A stretch of 64,000 nt of DNA from Clostridiaceae bacterium 14S0207 (GTDB lineage: Bacteria > Bacillota > Clostridia > Clostridiales > Clostridiaceae): contig CP026600.1 in assembly GCA_003288255.1 (NCBI GenBank), positions 2,418,001 to 2,482,000 on the forward strand. The letters run 5' to 3'. A program made the position numbers and the translations under genes. Of this stretch, positions 56,018 to 64,000 are shown piece after piece (the stretch's first letter is position 1; every line of letters starts with the position of its first letter). The notes beneath the pieces were generated by a model. That model was not told where the DNA came from. It saw nothing but the letters and a program-made list of their open reading frames with translations, and ran no database searches.

Positions 56018-58191
56018 GGTTTCTTACCGACTTTCTTAATGGTGGCGGTTTTGATTGGTGGTCTACTTCTTGTATTTTGTAGTGGTACTCTTTGAACAGT
56101 AGACGGACGTTCTTTTGTGATTGGACGTTGTGAAGTTCTATCTGCTGTAGTGGTTGAAGTTGCTGGCTTTTGAACGGTTTTTTCTTGAACGGTATTGCCT
56201 TGGCGTTCCACTTTTGGACTTGAAAAATCGGACTTAACTGCTGGACGCTCTTGTTTGGCTTGTTGAGATTCCTTATATGAAGTCTGAATATTAGACTGTT
56301 TTGAGGTCTGTTCATCATGATATTGTTCTTGTCTTGTAGTCGGTCTTTCATGAACAGAAGAAGCAGGCTGTTTTTTCTGTTTGACCTGTTCCATTTCAGA
56401 GCGACGCTTCGCAATGGTTTTTCGCCTTTGTTCCTGCTGTTCCTTGCGTCCACTGGCTCTGTCCGCTTTGGTTTGAGAAATACTACTGGTTAAATCACGG
56501 ACATTCTCTTTTACTTTGGATTTTCCTTGATATACTGCATATCTTGCATTGGTCGGCAAATCTTTAACCTGTTCTTTCAAACCACTAGCAGTGTCTACCA
56601 TTCTGTCTTTGGTATCAGCTACTGTACCGATGGTTTGACCGATACGTTTTCCAAGTGTTGATTTTTCCTTTCCGTCTGGTCGGGAGTGATCTGCTTGTGT
56701 CCTTGCAGAACTCCCCGAACCCGACTGTCCTTTTTTACCTGTAACAATGGCAGACCCAGCCCCTAGAGTAGTCATGGAACGTCCAAGTTTCCGCTGTAGA
56801 CGGTGCATGTGAGCGTGCATAAGCATACGAGGTTTTCTCATCACACGACTTCCCACACTTTGAGAATCGTTACTCTGTAGAGAAAACATACTCATTAAAT
56901 CGCCCAGCTTGAAGTAGATTCCTGCAAAGGTCACAATCTGTAGAAAAGCAATCAAAAAGAACGGATAACCAGCCGATAAGGTATAGAGCATGGTTGAAAT
57001 ACTAAATGCTGTCGTAATAATCAATGTGATTCCAGCTCGTGTCAAAATGGTATTAAAGAGCTTTGTTATGGCTCGTTTTGACATACCATCAAATGATGGA
57101 ATCATGCTTAAAATAAAGCTCACAGGCAGAAACATAGCATAGATGATAAAAAGTACCTGCGAGAAAATCATGATTCCTGTTAATAGGAATACAAATATGG
57201 AAATCCCAATATTGAAGACAAATAGGAAGAAGACTGTACCTAAACGGTTAATGGTCTTTGTAATGGTTAGATTGGTATTGCTTCTGTCTTCAATTTCTTC
57301 CGCAACAATTTTTTCTCTGTCTTCGCCATTGTTGGAATCTGGGCTGGTGGAGAGCAGGCTTTCCACACGGTCAATACCGATACTTTCAATGTCTGAACTG
57401 TTGTATTGAAGCAGTAGCCACGGTTGCTGAACCTGTATGGAAAACAGGCTATCTCTGATTAAGTCCACGCTGTCCTTGCCTTGACTATCGGAATGGGGCA
57501 TGACAATCTTCGTGCCAAGTGATAAACTGGCATTACTGATGTCTGATGAAAAGTCATTGATTTTTTTAATGTAGTCGGGAGCGTAGGCAATAAAGGAAGC
57601 CGATAGGATAAACACCAGCACAAAATTCATAATGGCATGAATTGCCTTTGTGGTTTCTCTCTTTATCAGTCCCGTATAGGCAACATAAACCCCAAGAACC
57701 AAAATCAAGAGTAAGAGGAATCCAACATAGAAACCCTCTGTTGAAAATCCGTTTGCACTCACACCAGCTAAGGTCTGCATATTCTTACCAATGGAATCTG
57801 CTGTAGCGGAAATGAAGTCTAAGGAATAGGCTTCCTGTACTAAGTAACCTGTCGCATTGGAAACATACAAACTGATTGTCCAAATAAAATTGGTAATGGC
57901 ATATAGTCCATACATGACCTGTTTTCCAATCCCGTCCGACCAGTTCCACGGAAGCCAGCCCCAGCTATTATCCACATAAAAATCCAGTTGATAGTTTTCA
58001 AGTGGGTATCGGCTGTATTCATTTGCCACATTGACCGTATCATCTACCAAGCCCGCAGCTTGAACCACCGTTCCCAGCATGGCTAAAAGAAAAATGGCAA
58101 TCACAAGTGTGAAAGCCACTGTCATTGCCACTTTACCTAGACGTTTCAGCGTCCAGTTTGATTTTATTCTGTTTACTATTGATGGTTTCAC
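56014..58191 (-). CDS. orf15: Tn916 Orf15, polytopic conjugation membrane protein
   Basis: The 725-aa protein starts at GTG 58191 after AGAGGTGTAAAT. The first 420 residues contain a signal-like segment and seven or more membrane helices (VGFLLLLILVLGVYVAYTGL, IFVFLLTGIMIFSQVLFIIYAMFL). The last 280 residues are a basic, glutamine-rich, probably disordered tail. It is the VirB6/TcpH-like core membrane component of the transfer channel. Confidence 0.92.
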   Translation of the reverse strand: MKPSIVNRIKSNWTLKRLGKVAMTVAFTLVIAIFLLAMLGTVVQAAGLVDDTVNVANEYSRYPLENYQLDFYVDNSWGWLPWNWSDGIGKQVMYGLYAITNFIWTISLYVSNATGYLVQEAYSLDFISATADSIGKNMQTLAGVSANGFSTEGFYVGFLLLLILVLGVYVAYTGLIKRETTKAIHAIMNFVLVFILSASFIAYAPDYIKKINDFSSDISNASLSLGTKIVMPHSDSQGKDSVDLIRDSLFSIQVQQPWLLLQYNSSDIESIGIDRVESLLSTSPDSNNGEDREKIVAEEIEDRSNTNLTITKTINRLGTVFFLFVFNIGISIFVFLLTGIMIFSQVLFIIYAMFLPVSFILSMIPSFDGMSKRAITKLFNTILTRAGITLIITTAFSISTMLYTLSAGYPFFLIAFLQIVTFAGIYFKLGDLMSMFSLQSNDSQSVGSRVMRKPRMLMHAHMHRLQRKLGRSMTTLGAGSAIVTGKKGQSGSGSSARTQADHSRPDGKEKSTLGKRIGQTIGTVADTKDRMVDTASGLKEQVKDLPTNARYAVYQGKSKVKENVRDLTSSISQTKADRASGRKEQQEQRRKTIAKRRSEMEQVKQKKQPASSVHERPTTRQEQYHDEQTSKQSNIQTSYKESQQAKQERPAVKSDFSSPKVERQGNTVQEKTVQKPATSTTTADRTSQRPITKERPSTVQRVPLQNTRSRPPIKTATIKKVGKKP

Positions 58192-58193
58192 AT

Positions 58194-60641
58194 TTACACC
58201 TCTTTTCGCACAGGTGGTCTGGTATCAAAGGCATGGAGCAGTTCTTCAAATACAGGGTGGAACTGTATCACACCGACACGACCATATAAATCACTGATAA
58301 GGCATTGCCCGTTTTCCAAATCACGCAATCGCTTCTGATTGTTTTCGTCCTCTGGGTCTACACCAAAAAAGGCTAAGGTCTTTTTAATCTCGTTAAGGTC
58401 AGTGGAACGAAATGCAAATTTTAAGCCGAGGTTATTTTTCAGTTTTTCATCTAAGAGGTCGTCTGTATTTTGGGTCACGAAATATACCCCAGCGTTCATA
58501 GCACGACCAGCCCGAACCAGCTTCATAGATAGTGTTTTTCCTTGTGCTACCTGTAAAAAGCTCCATGCTTCGTCTAAATCTACAATCTTGAAAATGCTTC
58601 GGTCTGTATGGATAAAGTCTAAAGCAAAGGTACTAATGACAATCAGCATAGCAACGGATAAAAGCTCCATAGTGGTATATTCCTCAAAGGAAGTTTCCTT
58701 GTCGGGAAGTACCAAGTCCGCAACCTGTATAATGTTCAGTTGTTTTTCTAAGCTGATAGACTGCTCCACATAACCATTACTGAATAATAAATGTGCAAAG
58801 TCATAGTCTGTAAAACTTTCGATATGGTCGGCTATACTGGTACTTAGTGGCGTATTCTCAACCCGTAATTCCTCAATCACTTTCATCAACCCTCGTACTT
58901 CACTATTGGTTACTGCACGAATGGCTTTTCTAAGGATTGGGAAGCGTTCCCCATCACGAGAGGAAATCCCCGTAAGAAATGTCAGAATATCAATAGCCAG
59001 TGATTCAGAATCTTTGGGATTTTTCATAATCACATAAGGGTCAAGTAAGCCTTTGTTTTTCTCATCAGAAGTCAGAGTGACGATATTGATTTCATGGGAA
59101 ATCTCTGGCAAGGTTTCTTTCCATCTGCCACGTTCTGCTTTTGGGTCTACAATCACTGCTTGTGCCCCATAAAGCACCGCATAATAGACGATAAGGTTAT
59201 TCGCAAAGGATTTACCACCACCCAGCGAACCAACAAAAGCCGACGCTAACGCATTGGTTACTGAACCCTTAACCCCTTGACTGGCAAGAGCAGGTTTCAG
59301 ATAGACATTGCGTCCAGTATCTAAGCTGTAGCCAACATAAATCCCCTCATTTTCCCCCAGCATTTGAGTAGCACCAAAACCTAAACCAGCGAGGAAATCA
59401 GAGGTCACGTATTGAATATAATCATTCATATAACGCTTGCTGGCAGGTAAAAATTCTTCATGTAAGCCGAGCATATCCCCAAATGGTCGTACCAGTTTTA
59501 CGCTTAAATCGTCATAAAAATCTTTCACTTCATTACAACGACGTTTGAGTTCGTCAAGATCATTTGCTGATACCCTTACCACATAAGACAGCTTGTACAT
59601 AGATTCCTTGCTTTGGTCTAAATTGGTTTCCAGCTCATTCACACTTTCCAGAGCTTCCGCCACATTGGAGCTGGTTTCATTATCACTTTGCCAAGCGTGG
59701 TTATCCAAGTCTTTCAGTTCTTTCTTTTTATTGCGGACAGTAGATAGGGCTTTACGATTCGCTACAATTTCCACATTCATTGACGTATCAATCGGGAATG
59801 TAAATTGCTGTTGCTGGTAGTAGAAGATTTCAGAGGACGGGAAGTCCAGTTCTCCGACAATGCTGTTAATGGTAAAGTAAGCTACATAGACGGTTTCATC
59901 TTCCTGCTGGATTTTCAAATATCGCTGTTTTTCTTCCACCAAACAGCGAGTAGGCTTAATCAAGTCATAGTATTTAATCAGCGTTTCATTATCCAGCTTT
60001 TTCTTTGATAGATGGTACTCATACTCTTCATAGGCAGTGCCTGTCTGTCCGTAAAGGTGTTCAATCAGATAGCCGAAGTCGTCCTTATCTAACCTGCGGA
60101 TTTTGAAACGACGAGAGATTTTATTTTCTAAGAGCTTTTCCATCTTCTGAAAACGCAGGATTTCATCATTACTCATACTAACAAAATCGCCCATCAGCTT
60201 ATGGTTCACATCATAGACAAAATCAGACAAAGCATTTTTTGCTTCAACGGTAAGACTTTTCATAGAAAACTCCTGATCGTTGAGAAGCAACTTAAAGCCG
60301 ATAAAGAAACGGTAGTTCACTTGATTTTCGCCAATCATGGATATTAAAGCGTCTGTCTGTTGGTCGATTTTGTCATAGGCAACCGCTTTGAGCTTGCCAG
60401 TGACTTCATTTTTGGAACGCTCTTGTGCAGAACGTATGCTGGATTCTGTACTGATTTGTAAAGCATGAATTTTGCCATCACGATTTTGTGCGATAAGCTG
60501 TCTGAAAGAATCATGCACTTGTATTTTCTGTTCTGGACTTAGAAATGAGTAATTGTAAGGAACAAGCTCATAGTAAGCATAACATTCCCCGTCTTTATTC
60601 CAGACGAGATTGTTTTCAATGTATTTAATTGGATATGCCAT
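58194..60641 (-). CDS. orf16: Tn916 Orf16, VirB4-like conjugation ATPase
   Basis: I choose ATG 60641 with TTAGGAGTGAATTTT, giving 815 aa, the Tn916 length; an upstream in-frame ATG has no ribosome site. It has a TraC/VirB4 N-terminal domain, Walker A SLGGGKSFANNL near residue 460, VDPKAERGRW, Walker B FKIVDLDEAWSFLQ and FVTQNTDDLLD. It is the AAA+ motor of the type IV secretion channel. It overlaps the orf17 end by 17 bases and abuts orf15. Confidence 0.96.
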   Translation of the reverse strand: MAYPIKYIENNLVWNKDGECYAYYELVPYNYSFLSPEQKIQVHDSFRQLIAQNRDGKIHALQISTESSIRSAQERSKNEVTGKLKAVAYDKIDQQTDALISMIGENQVNYRFFIGFKLLLNDQEFSMKSLTVEAKNALSDFVYDVNHKLMGDFVSMSNDEILRFQKMEKLLENKISRRFKIRRLDKDDFGYLIEHLYGQTGTAYEEYEYHLSKKKLDNETLIKYYDLIKPTRCLVEEKQRYLKIQQEDETVYVAYFTINSIVGELDFPSSEIFYYQQQQFTFPIDTSMNVEIVANRKALSTVRNKKKELKDLDNHAWQSDNETSSNVAEALESVNELETNLDQSKESMYKLSYVVRVSANDLDELKRRCNEVKDFYDDLSVKLVRPFGDMLGLHEEFLPASKRYMNDYIQYVTSDFLAGLGFGATQMLGENEGIYVGYSLDTGRNVYLKPALASQGVKGSVTNALASAFVGSLGGGKSFANNLIVYYAVLYGAQAVIVDPKAERGRWKETLPEISHEINIVTLTSDEKNKGLLDPYVIMKNPKDSESLAIDILTFLTGISSRDGERFPILRKAIRAVTNSEVRGLMKVIEELRVENTPLSTSIADHIESFTDYDFAHLLFSNGYVEQSISLEKQLNIIQVADLVLPDKETSFEEYTTMELLSVAMLIVISTFALDFIHTDRSIFKIVDLDEAWSFLQVAQGKTLSMKLVRAGRAMNAGVYFVTQNTDDLLDEKLKNNLGLKFAFRSTDLNEIKKTLAFFGVDPEDENNQKRLRDLENGQCLISDLYGRVGVIQFHPVFEELLHAFDTRPPVRKEV

Positions 60642-61017
60642 AAAATTCACTCCTAACTGCTGTAATGGCTTCTTGTGGCTGGTTTCTGCCAAGCGTTACT
60701 TTTTTTCCTGCATAGGTCAGCTTTGGTCGCAGTGCATAAGCAATGACAGACTTCAAAAATCCATAAGGCTTTTTACCATCAAAAGTTTTTGTAGACATAA
60801 ACCATGTGAAAGCCACAGGAATCCCAAAGTATTTGAGAAATGCTCCCTCTATCATGGAAAGAGGGGGCAAGTTGCCAAGTATCATCACTGCAAAGAGTGA
60901 CACGACAAACCATGTCATTTGCGTAAAGGTTATGGGAAACGGAAGTCTAAAATCATTGATAGAATACAGTACCTTTTCCACAGACCAGATACTGGTATAG
61001 CTTCGTATTTTCTTCAT
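60625..61017 (-). CDS. orf17: Tn916 Orf17, TcpE-like conjugation protein
   Basis: ATG 61017 with AAAGGA upstream gives about 130 aa, the TcpE family size; the longer frame to 61131 would overlap orf18. It has two or three membrane segments (FPITFTQMTWFVVSLFAVMILG, FGIPVAFTWFM) and a short cytoplasmic tail. It belongs to the transfer channel and overlaps orf16. Confidence 0.88.
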   Translation of the reverse strand: MKKIRSYTSIWSVEKVLYSINDFRLPFPITFTQMTWFVVSLFAVMILGNLPPLSMIEGAFLKYFGIPVAFTWFMSTKTFDGKKPYGFLKSVIAYALRPKLTYAGKKVTLGRNQPQEAITAVRSEFYGISN

Positions 61018-61105
61018 GTAATCAATCCTTTCATAAAAAATAGGGGTAGCTGATTGAGCCACCCCGTAAAATAGAAAATCTGCCAGTAGTAATGTACCGA
61101 CAGAT

Positions 61106-61603
61106 TTAATAGACGATTTCAAAAATCCCATGATTGGTTGAGATAAACGTTCCTGAAAGGTCTAAATCCCGACCATAGGCTTGATAATCAATATAGTTTT
61201 GAAGACTAGCTGGTACTTCGCCTAAAGCACCCGTTTCTTCAATGTAGTAGCGTGCCACGTCATACATATCATCACAATCGGAATGAATGATAATATCCTC
61301 TTGATGTTCGCTTAGTTCTTCAATGCTTGAAAAATGAGTGAGCAGAGCAGATAGCTCCGATTGTAATTCTTCGGGTAATTCCGATACCATTTCCCATAGT
61401 CGATTGAGTTCGCCAATGGAAGTGTATTCGTCAACCGTAAAGGGTAACTCGTAGTCATGAATGGCGTATTCCTCATATTCATCATTCAAGCCGATTTTCT
61501 CTTTGACTTCCTCAAAGTCAATGGGAAAGGTAAACCACGCACCGACCAATTCGCCCTCATTGTATTTGCCTAAATTCGCAATATAGACTTGCATATCGTC
61601 CAT
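61106..61603 (-). CDS. ardA: Antirestriction protein ArdA (Orf18)
   Basis: The 165-aa protein is very acidic (EEVKEKIGLNDEYEEYAIHDYELPF, seen in parts) and follows the ArdA three-domain layout. ArdA mimics bent B-form DNA and blocks type I restriction enzymes when the element enters a new host. Start at 61603 reads MDDMQVYIANLGKYNEGEL, with an alternative at M4. Confidence 0.95.
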   Translation of the reverse strand: MDDMQVYIANLGKYNEGELVGAWFTFPIDFEEVKEKIGLNDEYEEYAIHDYELPFTVDEYTSIGELNRLWEMVSELPEELQSELSALLTHFSSIEELSEHQEDIIIHSDCDDMYDVARYYIEETGALGEVPASLQNYIDYQAYGRDLDLSGTFISTNHGIFEIVY

Positions 61604-61719
61604 ATATTCACGTCCTTTCTTTGTAGAGATTCAAAAATCCCTACCGCACTTCGTTTGGTGTACCATTCCTTTGCGGAACATAAGAAAACCACTTATATTC
61701 CACAAAAGAACGGTTTTAT

Positions 61720-61941
61720 TTAAGCACCAATAATGCGATTGAATAGCTCTAGTAAAATGTCTTTTACTCCAGCAGCGTTGAAGACTAAGCCAACCGCAAT
61801 AATCGCAATAATTAAAAAGCCAATCAGTTTGCTAAACTCACGCTTGAAGCCAAGATACAAGCCAATCACAACGATTGCTAAAAGCACCAGTGATTGAGCG
61901 TTTGATAGAAACCAGTTATAAAGGTTTTGTCCAAAATTCAT
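61720..61941 (-). CDS. orf19: Tn916 Orf19, small membrane protein
   Basis: The 73-aa product has two membrane helices (SLVLLAIVVIGLYLGF and LIGFLIIAIIAVGLVFN) separated by a basic loop KREFSK. Its size and place match TcpD-like proteins of the transfer channel. ATG follows AGAGGAGAAC. Confidence 0.9.
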   Translation of the reverse strand: MNFGQNLYNWFLSNAQSLVLLAIVVIGLYLGFKREFSKLIGFLIIAIIAVGLVFNAAGVKDILLELFNRIIGA

Positions 61942-61983
61942 AAAAATGTTCTCCTCTCTATATTCAATGAATTTGTATTTGAG

Positions 61984-63189
61984 TTATTTTTTTGTTGTTA
62001 TCACGTCCTGTTCTTTTACTGACTGTTGCTTCAAAATCTGCTTGTGTCGGTCTGTCAGTTTCGCATGGTCGAGAATGTCTTTTACAACCTGCGTCTGGTT
62101 GATTTCATCAAGTTTAATCGCAACCTTTAAGGTCGGGGCAACTTGATGAGATAGCCAGTTCAGCGTCCTTTGGAAGGAGTAAGGCTCTGGTTTTGTGGTT
62201 AGTTTTAATCGTTCACGATTGTTCCCAATAAACCAAGCCCATTCTTCATTCAGTTTCCAATCAGAACGAGGTTTGGAATCGTCTTTATCTACAAAACGGA
62301 TATACCGATTGATAATTTTAAAGGCGGTATGCTCTGGATTGTCATAGACGAGTAAATCACGGACTGCATAATAGGCACGCTCATTTTTCAATCGAATCTC
62401 AAAACGGTTTTTTACTTCTGCGTCTTCAATGGGAATATCATTTTTCTTGTACTGCTCGTAGTCCTTTTCATAGATACAGAAATAAACTTCACTTTGTAAT
62501 GAACCGATATAGAGGGTGTTTCCCATACATTCCTTTTCCTCTTTGCGTACCAGTTCGCCACTGCGATAGCTTTTAAAACTGCGGAAGACGGAGATACATT
62601 CTTCCTGTTGGCACTTTTCAGTGAGTACAGGGATATTTAAAATCCCTGTCTTATCGTTAATGGCAAGGTCAAGGCGTTTCATCACACCGCCAGCCACCAA
62701 AACGTCCATAAAGAACTCATACCAGCTTCTTTGTTGTGCCAGAAGATAGCTTTCAAATTGTCTGCACCCACGACCTTTCAATTCCACCAGAACTCCTTTG
62801 TCCAGTTCATGGGAGCAAAGGACGAATATGTCGCCTAAAGCATAATGCTCTGAATAAGAATAGAAACCATAGTCCTCATGAAGAAAATAGGACAGTTTCA
62901 GTTGTAAGATGTTTTCGACCACCTGCTGTACGTCTGTTGTCGGAAAGCGAATTCTTACATAATCAAACAGCATTTCAAGGGGAGCGTCGGGATTGAAGCG
63001 TTCCAGAGCTTCCCAAAGGGACTGCTGTAAATCCTCTGATGGCTTGACTTTTCCTGTTTCAATATCGCTTAGATACTGCCTTGTAATACCAGTCGCAACA
63101 GCTAAACGGTTTTGAGATAGTCCATAAGCCAAGCGTTTTTCTTTTAAATGCTGTAACCAAGTTTGTTCATTCAGTAAAAATCCCTCCAA
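61984..63189 (-). CDS. orf20: Tn916 Orf20, MobT-type relaxase
   Basis: The 401-aa protein combines an N-terminal XRE helix-turn-helix (KRLAYGLSQNRLAVATGIT) with a Rep_trans/MobT catalytic region (YGFYSYSEHYALGDIFVL, RLDLAINDKTG, FEIRLKNERA). It nicks oriT, helped by Int in Tn916, and starts rolling-circle transfer. The longest frame starts at TTG 63189, but GGAGGG lies inside its first codons, so a CTG at codon 6 is an alternative start. No ATG fits. Confidence 0.92.
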   Translation of the reverse strand: MEGFLLNEQTWLQHLKEKRLAYGLSQNRLAVATGITRQYLSDIETGKVKPSEDLQQSLWEALERFNPDAPLEMLFDYVRIRFPTTDVQQVVENILQLKLSYFLHEDYGFYSYSEHYALGDIFVLCSHELDKGVLVELKGRGCRQFESYLLAQQRSWYEFFMDVLVAGGVMKRLDLAINDKTGILNIPVLTEKCQQEECISVFRSFKSYRSGELVRKEEKECMGNTLYIGSLQSEVYFCIYEKDYEQYKKNDIPIEDAEVKNRFEIRLKNERAYYAVRDLLVYDNPEHTAFKIINRYIRFVDKDDSKPRSDWKLNEEWAWFIGNNRERLKLTTKPEPYSFQRTLNWLSHQVAPTLKVAIKLDEINQTQVVKDILDHAKLTDRHKQILKQQSVKEQDVITTKK

Positions 63190-63366
63190 TCAAAAAGGCG
63201 TATGTCAACTTTTAAAGCCCATTTGACATACGCTGAAATTTTGTAAATCCCTTGTAACCAAAGGATTTTCTAATGTTTTTTTGACTGTTTCCTGTCGATT
63301 TGTACCCCCCTGTTAGATACGGGGGGTTAAGTGCTGGCGTGGCTATTGCCACACCAGCCAGCAAGA
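63190..63366. other. oriT: oriT region between orf20 and orf21
   Basis: Two stem-loops lie here: ACCCCCC / GGGGGGT at 63304-63310 and 63321-63327 (perfect 7 bp), and an 11-bp stem with one mismatch at 63333-63343 / 63348-63358 on GCTGGCGTGGC. Tn916 oriT maps to this interval. The exact nick site cannot be told by eye. Confidence 0.8.
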
Positions 63367-64000
63367 TCAGTCCACACCTGCGACTTCCGCTTCGCACGTC
63401 GCCTGCGTGGACTGTCTGCTGTTGGATAACTTTTTAATTTCCTCCAAGAAATCATATCCTTTTGGTACAAGGGGAGTATAAAACTCTGATATGACACTTG
63501 TTCCTACATCAACATAGCCACGACCTTTGATTCGCTTTAAGAAGAAATCCTTTTGTACGTCACTGCCAAACATCATGCCATAGCCCATTTCAGACATACG
63601 ACCTAAAGCCACTCTGAAATTAAACTGATCACGGATTCCGTCGCCTAAATATTTTGCGTCTGGACGTTGACAAGCCAGTATTAGAAAGAAGCCAGCTTGA
63701 CGACCTAACATGACAATCTGTTTCAGCTTATTCATAACTGCGGTGTTTTCTTTTGTTCCCAGCATTTCCATGAAAGCGACGTATTCATCAAAGATTAAGA
63801 AGTGTGCCGGGAGACCTAAGTAAGCATAATTTTTGCCAGTCTTATAGTTCTTCATCTGCTTCATTTCCTCACTACGTTTCATCATTTCTTCATAGAATGT
63901 TTCAATGCAAGAAAGCAAGTCTTCTTTTCTATAGTAGACATTTGCCATCACAGAACCTAAGTCCGCAAGATCAGCATTTTTCGGGTCAAGAATATACAGT
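63367..64000 (-). CDS. orf21: Tn916 Orf21, FtsK/SpoIIIE-type coupling ATPase, C-terminal part
   Basis: The open frame continues beyond the right edge (YILDPKNADLADLGS just inside). It has the FtsK Walker B region HFLIFDEYVAFMEML and the sensor region FLILACQRPDAKYLGDGIRDQFNFRVALGRMSE, seen in parts. It moves the relaxase-bound strand to the channel as TcpA/VirD4-like coupling protein. About 211 of roughly 460 residues are visible; the Walker A lies outside. Confidence 0.95.
   Translation of the reverse strand, partial: LYILDPKNADLADLGSVMANVYYRKEDLLSCIETFYEEMMKRSEEMKQMKNYKTGKNYAYLGLPAHFLIFDEYVAFMEMLGTKENTAVMNKLKQIVMLGRQAGFFLILACQRPDAKYLGDGIRDQFNFRVALGRMSEMGYGMMFGSDVQKDFFLKRIKGRGYVDVGTSVISEFYTPLVPKGYDFLEEIKKLSNSRQSTQATCEAEVAGVD

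Larger units (their letters stand above)
47804..64000. mobile_element. Tn916-family conjugative transposon carrying tet(M), right part (int end inside the window)
   Basis: The gene set and order int-xis-orf8-orf7-orf9-orf6-tet(M)-orf13-orf14-orf15-orf16-orf17-ardA-orf19-orf20-orf21 is that of Tn916. Protein lengths match from memory (Int 405, Xis 67, Orf16 815, Orf20 401). The element is richer in G and C than its surroundings. The int-proximal end is placed near 47804, where AAACAAAGTATAAATTTC matches my recollection of the Tn916 end; the exact base is not certain. The other end with orf22-orf24 lies beyond the window. Confidence 0.9.

Noticed and set aside
55926-56453. 175-codon minus-strand frame
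   Set aside because: It runs in another frame over the glutamine- and lysine-rich tail of orf15; the compositional bias explains its openness.
1-64000. tRNA and rRNA genes
   Set aside because: No CCA-ended cloverleaf or rRNA-like GC-rich stretch was seen in the intergenic spaces; the structured leaders are T-boxes and a TPP riboswitch.

Overview
The window is a very AT-rich low-GC Gram-positive chromosome segment, best matched by a Clostridium sensu stricto species. Supporting signs are anaerobic class III ribonucleotide reductase (nrdD/nrdG), T-box-controlled aminoacyl-tRNA synthetases, a ThiT thiamine transporter behind a TPP riboswitch, and the gene order metG - tatD - yabE - rnmV - ksgA familiar from Firmicutes. 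I cannot name the species. No rRNA or tRNA gene was recognised and no CRISPR array is present.

Layout, left to right. 1-882: the edge of another mobile element, with a partial large serine recombinase and a 50-codon gene in front of it. 1013-8652: a sugar-uptake and sensing locus on the minus strand. A membrane-anchored sugar-binding sensor, a YesM-type histidine kinase (frameshifted) and a YesN/AraC response regulator sit upstream of mglB, mglA and mglC. 8714-13113: a truncated mannose-1-phosphate guanylyltransferase, an ABC exporter pair, an acidic unknown protein and a phosphopentomutase-type enzyme. 13249-16718: ileS with its T-box leader and promoter. 17131-18602: a metallo-beta-lactamase-fold protein and a TIM-barrel-like unknown. 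18670-21322: nrdD-nrdG. 21631-25368: metal-resistance genes cadC-cadA, then a TPP riboswitch and thiT. 25433-27928: an Mrp/ApbC ATPase, a lipoprotein and lgt. 28027-34068: two large paralogous cell-wall hydrolases, each a glucosaminidase-like domain, a tandem repeat region and an amidase. 34323-47717: an envelope protein, a low-complexity protein, ksgA, rnmV, an AlgI/AlgJ-like acyltransferase pair, yabE, tatD, a frameshifted DUF445 gene, and metG with its T-box leader.

From about 47804 to the right edge lies a Tn916-family integrative conjugative element of visibly higher GC content. It is inserted about 90 bp upstream of the metG promoter. Present in the usual order are int, xis, orf8, orf7, orf9 (opposite strand), orf6, tet(M) with its attenuator leader, orf13, orf14, orf15, orf16, orf17, orf18 (ardA), orf19, orf20 (relaxase), the oriT region and the C-terminal part of orf21 (coupling ATPase), which runs off the window.

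I did not find a clearly new multi-gene defence or effector system. The observations I rate highest are these. Two genes are each broken at an A AAA AAG heptamer in exactly the register that a -1 slip would repair. A 7-codon upstream reading frame in the tet(M) leader has its last four sense codons as one arm of a 12-bp long-range inverted repeat. The paired autolysins share an upstream motif that recurs inverted downstream of them. The sugar-sensing module has an anchored binding-protein sensor.
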